NCBI GenBank assembly: GCA_028686145.1
Contig: JAQUCQ010000110.1
Location: 1 to 9,230 of the forward strand
From: Desulfuromonadaceae bacterium
GTDB lineage: Bacteria > Desulfobacterota > Desulfuromonadia > Geobacterales > Pseudopelobacteraceae
Direction of reading: 5' to 3'
Length of the DNA: 9,230 nt
Shown: piece by piece, positions 1 through 5,953 of the stretch
Numbering within the stretch: position 1 is the first letter of the stretch
Layout: every line of letters begins with the position of its first letter
Program-made: the position numbers and the translations under genes
Notes under the pieces: generated by a model
What the model saw: the letters and a program-made list of their open reading frames with translations, nothing else
What the model was told of the DNA's origin: nothing
Databases searched by the model: none

Positions 1-311
1 CCTGCCGCCACATACTGGTAGTCCTTAAAATCAAGGCGCGCCACATGTCCTCGCACTCTAGCGCTTATAGGATTGATATGTCCGTCGATCTGGGCATCGT
101 CCGTACTTTCCCAGAACGTGGAATGCCACCAGTAGGAGCCCCCCCCCACTGCCAGCAGCGTGATCAGCATAACCAGTATAACTTTCTTCCTTTTCCGGGC
201 ATTTTCCCGCGAGAACAGATGTCCGGTAACTTGGTGCACTTCTTCAGAACCATGGCCATTCACTACAGTGTCATCCTGTCCGGGAGACACCTTTTCGTTT
301 TCAATTACCAT
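1..311 (-). CDS. EmrA/HlyD-family membrane fusion protein of a multidrug efflux pump, N-terminal part (runs off the left edge)
   Basis: This is the periplasmic adaptor of a tripartite efflux pump, which bridges an inner-membrane transporter and the outer-membrane channel. Only 103 residues are in the window; the frame is open to base 1. Residues 1-43 are a hydrophilic cytoplasmic tail ending in a basic patch (RKRKK, 39-43). Residues 44-62 are one hydrophobic membrane anchor. The family signature follows at 69-88: STDDAQIDGHI, then PISARVRG, which starts the first beta/biotinyl-lipoyl-like half. This is the pattern of EmrA-type adaptors that pair with MFS pumps of the EmrB type, so the missing next gene is probably such a pump (inference). 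The ATG at 311-309 is chosen because GGAGGG (319-324) lies 7 bases upstream. It begins 24 bp after the outer-membrane factor gene stops, so the two are co-transcribed. A run of nine G (139-147, coding strand) encodes V-G-G-G inside the membrane anchor and could be a slippage site. Confidence 0.9.
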   Translation of the reverse strand, partial: MVIENEKVSPGQDDTVVNGHGSEEVHQVTGHLFSRENARKRKKVILVMLITLLAVGGGSYWWHSTFWESTDDAQIDGHINPISARVRGHVARLDFKDYQYVAA

Positions 312-335
312 TTCACGACCCTCCGCGGCAGTCCA

Positions 336-1727
336 TTACCTGGTGGATACTCCTAGAGCACGCGCCAACTCAAGCTTGGCAAGGTTATGGGCATAAAGAC
401 TGGAGATATAGGCTTCATGGGCGGAAGCGCTGGCACCCTGCGCCTGGACTACCTCAAGGTTATCGCTGATCCCGGCAGTAAATCGTTCTCTTGCCTGGTT
501 CAACGTCAACTCTGCCAAGCCGATTCTTGTTTCCGCAACCTCGACAAGTTCTGCCGCTGCTTTGAGATCCAGCAGGGCAGTGCGTATCTCGAAAGCAATC
601 CGTGCCTGCAGATCGGCACGCTCATCCCTGCTCCGCTGCAGCGCTGCCTCGGCCTGCAGCACCTCCCCTTTGATACTTCCACCCTGGAACAGCGGGATTT
701 TAATGACGCCGGAAACAGTATAGGTACCTTTGAGTTTTCCCGGGTCGATGCCAAGCCCCCCGTAATTCGCCTCCAAGACCAGCGAAGGAAAATAGCGAGC
801 GGAAGCAGCGTCTAAGCTCAACTCTGCAGCCTTTTCCAGAGCAATGGCACTCTTATAGTCCTGGCGGGATTGATACGCACTTTCCAATGCCCGTTCCAGG
901 GATAACGATGCCAAAGGGGCGTAAGGCACCTTATCCACCAACACCAGTTCCTGTTCTGCCGGCAGTCCTATTATTCTGGCAAGCAGCAGCTTCTGTTTTT
1001 CAAACTCATTTTCCGCTGCAATCAGCTGTTGCCTCCTCGATTGCAGTTCGACTCTGGCACGAAGTTCATCAATACCAGGCATTATTCCTTCGCGGTGCAT
1101 CTGTACGGCGTTGTCCGCCAGCGTTTGTGCCGTAGCAACCTGGGCACGGGCCGTTTCCACTCTCGCTTCACCCGAAAGCGTTCGCAGGTATGCGGCTCCG
1201 ACAGCCTCAATTACGAGTTCCCGGGCATCGCGGTACAAATATTCAGCCGCCTTCACAGTTTCTGCCGCTGCTTTTGACCGATTTATCGCCGGCAGATCAA
1301 AAACCGGCTGAGTAAGGAATACGCGAGAGTCATAATAATCATACGGCCCGACCATCGACGGTATCCCTGGCAAGGTCAATCCGCGTGCAGCAAGGTTATC
1401 CTTCTCAATGTTCGCACTCAGCTGTACGGTCAGATTCGGCAACAAAGCGCTCAACTCTTTCCAGCGCCTGCCCCGCTCGGAACGGATAGCCTCTTCGCGT
1501 TGAAGAAGACCAAGGTTGTGCTTCAGTCCCCGTTCAAGAGCCTCTTTCAGTGAAAGCTGCAGAAGAGTCCCCGTCGGTTTGCCAACAGGAACACTTCCCA
1601 AGAACGGGTTCTCATGAGCAGCCTGACCCGCACTGTTCTGCGCATGGGCAGAACAGATCCCAGCCAGACTCATCGCCGCAACAAGTACAGCTGCCAAAAA
1701 TTGCATCATCAAATATCTCACTTCCAT
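336..1727 (-). CDS. TolC-like outer-membrane efflux protein (OEP family)
   Basis: This is the outer-membrane channel of a tripartite efflux system; three copies form a barrel with a periplasmic alpha-helical tunnel. The 463-residue length is normal for the family. An N-terminal hydrophobic segment (about residues 7-25) followed by AHA|Q at 27-30 looks like a signal peptidase I site. C25 is not in a proper lipobox, so a lipoprotein form is unlikely. The mature part shows the two-fold OEP repeat (about 55-250 and 270-460), rich in Ala, Glu, Leu and Arg heptad-like helices, with LSLKEALERGLKHNLGLL opening repeat 1. Start choice is uncertain: ATG at 1727 has AAAAGGA only 3 bases upstream, whereas ATG at 1709 (residue 7) has GGAAGTGAG 7 bases upstream. 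The 1727 start keeps the only basic residue of the n-region. It is the first gene of the efflux operon, 24 bp before the adaptor, and is preceded by a dyad-rich leader. Exact substrates cannot be read from the sequence. Confidence 0.92.
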   Translation of the reverse strand: MEVRYLMMQFLAAVLVAAMSLAGICSAHAQNSAGQAAHENPFLGSVPVGKPTGTLLQLSLKEALERGLKHNLGLLQREEAIRSERGRRWKELSALLPNLTVQLSANIEKDNLAARGLTLPGIPSMVGPYDYYDSRVFLTQPVFDLPAINRSKAAAETVKAAEYLYRDARELVIEAVGAAYLRTLSGEARVETARAQVATAQTLADNAVQMHREGIMPGIDELRARVELQSRRQQLIAAENEFEKQKLLLARIIGLPAEQELVLVDKVPYAPLASLSLERALESAYQSRQDYKSAIALEKAAELSLDAASARYFPSLVLEANYGGLGIDPGKLKGTYTVSGVIKIPLFQGGSIKGEVLQAEAALQRSRDERADLQARIAFEIRTALLDLKAAAELVEVAETRIGLAELTLNQARERFTAGISDNLEVVQAQGASASAHEAYISSLYAHNLAKLELARALGVSTR

Positions 1728-1761
1728 TTATCCTTTTCCGGATGACTGGAATCCGATACTG

Positions 1762-1803
1762 CACCATGGTGCCAAGCCGTCTTGGCACGGTATGACACCA
1801 TGG
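1762..1803 (-). promoter_or_regulatory. Nested dyad, probable operator or leader hairpin of the efflux operon
   Basis: The core is a perfect 8-bp inverted repeat, GTGCCAAG (1769-1776) and CTTGGCAC (1781-1788), separated by 4 bases. It is flanked on both sides by CACCATGG (1762-1769 and 1796-1803), which itself contains the palindrome CCATGG. The element lies 35-76 bases upstream of the outer-membrane factor start and downstream of the only decent -10 candidate. It is therefore placed where a repressor would block transcription or where the leader RNA would fold. There is no U-run after the stem, so it is not a canonical terminator. A TetR- or MarR-type operator is the usual explanation for efflux operons, but no regulator gene is in the window. 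The symmetry is seen directly; the function is inferred. Confidence 0.5.
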
Positions 1804-1977
1804 AATATTATTTAAAACTATCATAGAATTGGCATTTGAAAAGTGTTGTGAAAAAATTTAAGGCGGGTACATTGACGTGTGTAAATCAGGATGGACCCCA
1901 CGTACTAATGGGGCGGTTTAAAATAGAAGCCATAGCCTGACACCATGGCCGGGCAAGAAAAACCTGCTGCACATAAG

Positions 1978-2003
1978 CGTACGCGATGTCAGTCATCCGT
2001 ACG
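1978..2003 (-). terminator. Hairpin after ppk2, terminator-like without a U-tract
   Basis: CGTACGCGATG (1978-1988) and CATCCGTACG (1994-2003) pair as a 10-bp stem with one bulged C and a 5-base loop. It begins 6 bases after the ppk2 stop codon, at the 3' end of the sulP-ppk2 unit. The transcript continues CUUAUGU and not with a U-run, so intrinsic termination may be weak. It could instead protect the mRNA 3' end. Both arms contain the palindrome CGTACG, so the same DNA could also be a protein-binding site. Confidence 0.45.
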
Positions 2004-2009
2004 GATTTA

Positions 2010-2888
2010 TTATTTCCCTTTTTTTCTGTGCGACTCCCTTTCGATCTTTCCATTTTTTCCCTCTGCCTCTGCCTTATGGTACTTTTCCTTGACCTTGTTG
2101 ATATCCACCGTCGGTTTCGGGAACTCCATTTGAAGAGCTTCAAGGGTCTCAACAACGATCTGAGACACGGCAAGATTTCGGAACCATTTGTGGTTGGCCG
2201 GAATGACATACCACGGTGCATGCACAGTACTGCATTTGCTCAGAGCATCCTCGAAAGCCTTGGTGTAATCTCCCCAGTACTCCCGTTCCTTATAATCCGA
2301 CTCACTGATTTTCCAGTGCCGTGCGGGGTCATCAATCCGCTGCTTAAAGCGCCGGAGTTGCTCATCTTCGCTGATATGCAGGTAAAATTTAAGGATATGA
2401 GTACCGCTTTCGACAAGATTTTTTTCAAAATTATTGATGAGATCGTAGCGCTTCGACCACACCTTCTTTGGAACAAAATTGTGTACCCGGCTTATCAAAA
2501 CATCCTCATAGTGGGAACGATTAAAGATTGAGACCTGGCCGTGCTGAGGCGCAGCCTTATGAATGCGCCAAAGGAAATCATGGGCCGCTTCCTCGGCAGA
2601 GGGGACCTTGAACCCGTATACCTTTGCCCCTTGCGGATTCATGTTGCCAAGGACATGATTAATGGTACCGTCCTTGCCACCGGCGTCCATAGCTTGCAGA
2701 ACTATAAGCAGCGACCTTTTGTTCTCGGCGTATAGCAGATACTGCAGCTCCCGCAGCCGTTGAGTAAACGTTTCTATTTCTCCCAGTGCCGACGTCTGGT
2801 CTTCGTGTTTATCCTTGAATGCGGCATCAATCTTGTCCAACTTGATCGAACTTCCAGGTTTGACCATAAATTTCTCGCTGTATTTCAT
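2010..2888 (-). CDS. ppk2: Polyphosphate:nucleotide phosphotransferase, PPK2 family (class III-like)
   Basis: This cytoplasmic P-loop kinase moves phosphate between polyphosphate and nucleotides. Its sequence resembles the class III PPK2 type (as in Meiothermus), which charges AMP and ADP from polyphosphate; the class call is from recalled similarity. Visible motifs are the Walker A loop MDAGGKDGT (67-75, K72), the Walker B region IFNRSHYEDVL (121-131), and an Arg-rich lid around RFKQRIDDPARHWK. APWYVIPAN and the KWFRN stretch follow, as in the family. The start is set at ATG 2888 (292 residues): GAGGAG (2895-2900) lies 6 bases upstream and the family N-terminus, KFMVKPGSSIKL, begins there. 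A longer open frame to 2966 would run into the SulP coding end and adds no family sequence. The last roughly 35 residues form a Lys/Glu-rich, probably disordered tail ending HRKKGK. The gene lies 37 bp behind the SulP gene on the same strand, probably as one operon. Confidence 0.93.
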   Translation of the reverse strand: MKYSEKFMVKPGSSIKLDKIDAAFKDKHEDQTSALGEIETFTQRLRELQYLLYAENKRSLLIVLQAMDAGGKDGTINHVLGNMNPQGAKVYGFKVPSAEEAAHDFLWRIHKAAPQHGQVSIFNRSHYEDVLISRVHNFVPKKVWSKRYDLINNFEKNLVESGTHILKFYLHISEDEQLRRFKQRIDDPARHWKISESDYKEREYWGDYTKAFEDALSKCSTVHAPWYVIPANHKWFRNLAVSQIVVETLEALQMEFPKPTVDINKVKEKYHKAEAEGKNGKIERESHRKKGK

Positions 2889-2894
2889 GTCTTT

Positions 2895-2900
2895 CTCCTC
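2895..2900 (-). promoter_or_regulatory. Ribosome binding site that decides the ppk2 start
   Basis: GAGGAG on the minus strand lies 6 bases before the ATG at 2888. It supports the 292-residue PPK2 over the longer 318-codon open frame that overlaps the SulP 3' end. Confidence 0.75.
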
Positions 2901-2925
2901 GCGCAAAGCGGATTTAACAGGGCAG

Positions 2926-4623
2926 TTATGGCAGGTTCTCTGGGAAAATAGAGTTTCTCTGGCCAAATGCAGTCACAACGGCGGCAGGAGTCTGGAAAAA
3001 GGAATCTCTGCCGAACAGGTCGGTAAGTTTGGACCGTTCAAATTCATTGCGGACTTCAGCAACAATTTCACACACTACAAGCTTGATGCCTTGTGTCTCC
3101 AAAGTAGCGTGGAGCGCACGCAGAGTTTCTGCTGCGGTAAAATCCACATCATTAACGGCAGTCGCATCGATACAAAACCACGACAATGGAGGGTCCGCAG
3201 TTCTAGCAAGTTCAACGATCTCGTCATTAAGCACCTGACTGTTTGCGTAGTACATGTTGTGCATGAAGCGGTAGATCATAAGGCCGGGCACCACCTGCCC
3301 CCTAGAACTGACCGGTTGTTGCTGCCACCCCTGTATCTTGTCAGGAACAATCAGCATGTTATTGACGAGATATCCGTGCCGTGTATGGACAACGAGCGAA
3401 AGTACGATTGCCAGGAGAATACTTTGTTCAACCCCCACAAAGACAACCACCGCAGCCGTGATCAACGCTACCCAGAATTCCCAGGGACGCTCTGCGTATA
3501 TTTTTTTCATTCCCTTGACATCAATCAGTTCCACGCCGATCAGAAAGACCACCGCCGACAGGACCACTCCCGGCAGGTAGGCCAACGAACCGGTAAAAAA
3601 GAAGAGCACCATCAAAACAATGATGCTCGTGGTAAGCTGTGCAATCTGGTTATGTCCGCCCGCGCTTTCAACCATCTGGGTCTTGGTCGGGCTGCCATTT
3701 ACAACAAAAGTCCCGGACAACCCGGCCCCGATATTGGCCAAGCATAACCCTACCAAATCCACGTTCTCGTCAAAGCGTTCGTTGTAACGGGCAGCATAGG
3801 CCCGGGAGGTGGCGGCACTCTGGGCAAGGATAACTACGGACATGGCAAAGGCTGTGGGAATCAGCTTTTCGATGAGCTTCATGCTGATTGTCACTTCAGG
3901 CAGGCCAAACCTCGGCAGACCACTCGGAATAGGGCCAAGGATATGAACCCCATAACTTTCCAGATTGATCGCCCAGCTGGTAAAAATGGCACCAACCACC
4001 GCAATCAGGGCGCCTGGAACCTTCTTAGATATCCTGCGTGAACCGATGATGATCACAAGGACGGAAACCGCCACCATGACAGAGGGAACATTTGCCTGTT
4101 CGATCTTTCGCGCTGCTGCGGCCATTGTATAGGTGGAAAAGTATCTTCCGGCAGGCAGGTCGAGCATCCCAAAAATTTCTCCAACGGCGACTTGGATGCC
4201 GACTCCTGACAAGAAGCCCACGAGCACGGTACGGGACAGAAAATCCGACAGAAAGCCAAGTCGGGCAATACGGGCCAAAAGCAGGAACCCTGCAGCCATA
4301 AGCGCAAGAAGGCCTGCCAGAGCTAGCCACTCGCCCGACCGGGGAGCTGCCATTCCGGAAATACTGGAAGCGATAATTGCTGCCGTGGCGGAATCTGCAC
4401 TGACAACGAGGTGCCGGGACGATCCAAAAAGCGCATACAGAACCATTGGAATAAGCAGCGTGTAGAGACCAGTGATTACCGGCGTTCCGGATATCTTCGT
4501 GTAGCCCATTACTTCGGGAATGGCAAGAGCGGCAAGCGTAATGCCCGCGAGGATATTGGCCGATACCTGGGTACCATCAAGGGGAAGAATCCCCTGCAAT
4601 ACCGGAAACCGGAACCTCCTCAT
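2926..4623 (-). CDS. SulP (SLC26-type) anion transporter with C-terminal STAS domain
   Basis: This is an inner-membrane permease of the SulP family, which moves sulfate, bicarbonate or other anions; the substrate cannot be read from the sequence. It has 565 residues, the usual length. Residues 20-415 hold about a dozen hydrophobic segments. They include AGITLAALAIPEVMGYTKI (26-44), the SADSATAAI stretch (75-83) at the family's core helix, and VVNGSPTKTQMVESAGG (307-323), where SulP proteins carry a conserved loop. A cytoplasmic STAS domain spans about 445-555, with DATAVNDVDFTAAETL (486-501) matching the D-x-S-x-V-x-x-I-D-x-T-G region of such domains. The ATG at 4623 is the only credible start: an in-frame TGA lies seven codons upstream and the next Met is at residue 39. 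It has no clear Shine-Dalgarno; AGGAGG instead forms codons 2-3. ppk2 follows 37 bp later. The hemerythrin gene is divergent across 377 bp. Confidence 0.94.
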   Translation of the reverse strand: MRRFRFPVLQGILPLDGTQVSANILAGITLAALAIPEVMGYTKISGTPVITGLYTLLIPMVLYALFGSSRHLVVSADSATAAIIASSISGMAAPRSGEWLALAGLLALMAAGFLLLARIARLGFLSDFLSRTVLVGFLSGVGIQVAVGEIFGMLDLPAGRYFSTYTMAAAARKIEQANVPSVMVAVSVLVIIIGSRRISKKVPGALIAVVGAIFTSWAINLESYGVHILGPIPSGLPRFGLPEVTISMKLIEKLIPTAFAMSVVILAQSAATSRAYAARYNERFDENVDLVGLCLANIGAGLSGTFVVNGSPTKTQMVESAGGHNQIAQLTTSIIVLMVLFFFTGSLAYLPGVVLSAVVFLIGVELIDVKGMKKIYAERPWEFWVALITAAVVVFVGVEQSILLAIVLSLVVHTRHGYLVNNMLIVPDKIQGWQQQPVSSRGQVVPGLMIYRFMHNMYYANSQVLNDEIVELARTADPPLSWFCIDATAVNDVDFTAAETLRALHATLETQGIKLVVCEIVAEVRNEFERSKLTDLFGRDSFFQTPAAVVTAFGQRNSIFPENLP

Positions 4624-5000
4624 ACGTACAGAGAGTTCGCCGGATCAGGGATAGATATGTCTTCATAACAGACGGCCTGTTTTCCAAAGCAAATTAGTAA
4701 CATAGTACCCTTCCATGACTTATTTTAGCAGCGATTGAACACATGTAAGCACCGATATGCATAATAATACCATGACTCATGGGTGAGCGAAAGTTTTGTA
4801 GGGTACTGGTTTGTGAAAAATATTCATCGATCTCATTGTTAATAACAGCAAAGAGATATTGACTTTCGCCGACGATGATGCTGCAATGCACAAAATACGT
4901 TTCTATTAAAAACGTGTACACAATATGCAAAAAAAGACCACAGCGATTTAAAAACATCCGGGAACCAACCATCAACAGAGTCACCATAAGGAGAAGAAAA
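4624..5000. promoter_or_regulatory. Divergent control region between sulP and the hemerythrin gene
   Basis: These 377 bases are AT-rich and stop-dense, with no convincing gene. They must carry the start signals for sulP (leftwards) and hemerythrin (rightwards). The best plus-strand promoter candidate is TTGACT (4859-4864) with a 17-base spacer to TGCAAT (4882-4887), about 115 bases before the hemerythrin start; the -10 is only a 4/6 match. Symmetric elements are CATGACTCATG (4771-4781), GTGTACAC (4914-4921) and a distant pair AGTACCC (4704-4710) with GGGTACT (4801-4807). CCATGACT occurs twice (4713-4720 and 4770-4777). No FNR-type TTGAT-N4-ATCAA box was found. Confidence 0.4.
4988..4993 (+). 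promoter_or_regulatory. Ribosome binding site that decides the hemerythrin GTG start
   Basis: AAGGAG lies 7 bases before the GTG at 5001. It places initiation there, ahead of the ATG at 5010. Confidence 0.75.
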
Positions 5001-5414
5001 GTGTCTTTTATGAGATGGGATACTTCCTTTGAGCTTGGCATACATGAGTTTGACGAGCATCACAAACACTTGGTCAACCTTTTAAACATGACCTATGATG
5101 GTTTTTGCTTTGGTGCAGATTTTGACGAACGTGAGGCGGTGCTTGATGAACTGGTCAATTATGCACATTACCACTTCACAGCTGAGGAATATTGGATGGG
5201 TGTTCATCATTATCCTGAATTGGCGCTGCACCGTGAAGAGCATAACAAGTTCTCTGCAAGAGTCGCTGAGATCCAGCACGACTTCCTCAGCAGCAATGCG
5301 AACCTGTCATTGGAAATATTGCTATTTCTCCAGGACTGGCTGGTAATACATATCCTTAAATCTGATGCCGACTACGGACGCTTTGCAAAAGGGCTCCCAC
5401 ATACCACTCAATAA
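5001..5414 (+). CDS. Bacteriohemerythrin (single-domain, di-iron O2-binding protein)
   Basis: This is a small soluble four-helix protein that binds O2 at a di-iron centre. In bacteria such proteins are linked to O2 sensing, storage or detoxification. It has 137 residues, the usual single-domain size. All seven expected iron ligands are visible: H21 (FDEHHKHLV), H58 and E62 (HYHFTAEEYW), H77 and H81 (LHREEH), and H117 and D122 (IHILKSDADY). At position 20, where most members have Gln before the first ligand (QH), this one has His. GTG at 5001 is chosen as start because AAGGAG (4988-4993) sits 7 bases upstream. The ATG at 5010 is too far from it, and an upstream extension to 4875 is poor in family sequence. 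There is no membrane segment or fused signalling domain. The gene stands alone: divergent from sulP and convergent with the small gene to its right. No strong terminator follows. Confidence 0.93.
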   Translation: MSFMRWDTSFELGIHEFDEHHKHLVNLLNMTYDGFCFGADFDEREAVLDELVNYAHYHFTAEEYWMGVHHYPELALHREEHNKFSARVAEIQHDFLSSNANLSLEILLFLQDWLVIHILKSDADYGRFAKGLPHTTQ

Positions 5415-5478
5415 AAGCGGCCTTTTTCATTTCACCGTACAGGAATCGAACAGAACTTTCACAAAGGAAATTATCGAC

Positions 5479-5516
5479 AAAAAAAACGGATTGGCCCGAA
5501 AATGAGCTGATCCGTT
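5479..5516 (-). terminator. Rho-independent terminator of the 84-residue gene
   Basis: On the minus strand, AACGGAT (5516-5510) pairs with ATCCGTT (5491-5485). Two G-U and two G-C pairs can extend the stem inwards, and a T-run (5486-5479) follows directly. It lies 43 bases after the stop codon of the gene at 5560-5814, the right place to end that transcript. In the plus direction the stem is followed by A and not T, so it should not terminate the hemerythrin transcript. Confidence 0.75.
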
Positions 5517-5559
5517 AAAAGTATCGGCAGTGGCATACTGCTTCAAGCAAAAGATATTA

Positions 5560-5814
5560 TCATTCAGACTCAATCATCTTTTTCAGTTTCAAGAGCGCCG
5601 CTCTGACTTTCATCTCAAGCAGGTCGCACACACACCCGTCCTGCAAACGGTCAAGTTCTGAATGAAAAATAAGTTCACTAACGGAATGACCCTTTGAGGT
5701 GAAATTTACAAGATGCATATCCTTGCAGCCGAGCCGGATGCCATTTACCAGTGATACACGTAATTGCGGTATTCCCATTTGTTCGCCAAGAGCTGCAGAA
5801 TATTTTTCAATCAT
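5560..5814 (-). CDS. Small protein of unknown function (84 residues)
   Basis: I do not recognise this protein. The start is set at ATG 5814 because AGGGAG (5821-5826) lies 6 bases upstream. The open frame extends to 5874, but nothing supports the extra 20 residues. The protein is soluble-looking, with no signal peptide or membrane segment. The middle (about 16-52) looks beta-rich: QLRVSLVNGIRLGC, then MHLVNF and SELIFHSEL. The last roughly 25 residues form a Leu/Lys-rich helix (LLEMKVRAALLKLKKM). Cysteines occur at 30, 61 and 63, the last two as CVC. It has its own ribosome binding site and a good terminator at 5479-5516, and TACAAT about 25 bases upstream of the start may be a -10. It therefore looks like a real monocistronic gene. 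It is convergent with hemerythrin and divergent from the hydrolase gene at 5954. Its local sequence is more AT-rich than the PEP carboxylase or efflux genes. Confidence 0.7.
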   Translation of the reverse strand: MIEKYSAALGEQMGIPQLRVSLVNGIRLGCKDMHLVNFTSKGHSVSELIFHSELDRLQDGCVCDLLEMKVRAALLKLKKMIESE

Positions 5815-5953
5815 CAGCGTCTCCCTAGAGAATGTATTGTAGCGCAACATAACGGGAAGATTTCTAATGAACAATAAAAATATTACATCCCGTAGATCTC
5901 CTGCAAGTCTGCTTTAAGAGCACTTCAGGCTCAATCGCTAGCTGCATTGAACC
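5815..5953. promoter_or_regulatory. Short divergent promoter region between the small gene and the EEP hydrolase
   Basis: These 139 bases separate two divergently read genes and must hold both promoters. On the minus strand TACAAT is a possible -10 for the small gene, but no good -35 lies 16-18 bases upstream. A weak GAGC/GCTC hairpin lies near 5918-5933 on the plus strand. No convincing operator was seen. Confidence 0.3.

Larger units (their letters stand above)
1728..2009. other. Intergenic region between ppk2 3' end and the efflux operon
   Basis: No convincing gene is present in these 282 bases. The left part is the leader and control region of the efflux operon, which is transcribed leftwards. 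It contains the nested dyad at 1762-1803 and, on the minus strand, a possible -10 TATGAT (1820-1825) with only a poor -35 match (ACAACA, 18 bases upstream). A small inverted repeat, CCCCA/TGGGG (1896-1913, 8-base loop), lies mid-region. The right part holds the hairpin after ppk2 (1978-2003). The 11-mer TGACACCATGG occurs twice (1793-1803 and 1938-1948). Confidence 0.6.

Noticed and set aside
1754..1787. Possible sigma-54 promoter (TTGGCAC followed by GTGCA on the minus strand)
   Set aside because: The GG-to-GC spacing is 11, one base short of the required 12, and the -12 element is imperfect. The TTGGCAC is explained by the dyad.
2889..2966. Extended N-terminus of PPK2 with a Cys pair (CHNC)
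   Set aside because: This stretch overlaps the end of the SulP gene and lies before a strong ribosome binding site. The family begins at the later Met.
4577..4666. A 29-codon minus-strand open frame overlapping the sulP start, a possible leader peptide
   Set aside because: It has no Shine-Dalgarno, no regulatory codon run and no attenuator hairpin. It is most likely chance.
4694..5041. 115-codon minus-strand frame opposite the hemerythrin 5' end
   Set aside because: It is antisense to the true hemerythrin start, has no ribosome binding site and its composition is that of AT-rich noncoding DNA.
5413..5427. AAAAG-CGGC-CTTTTT after hemerythrin as a terminator
   Set aside because: It is a 5-bp, mostly A-U stem overlapping the stop codon, too weak to call.
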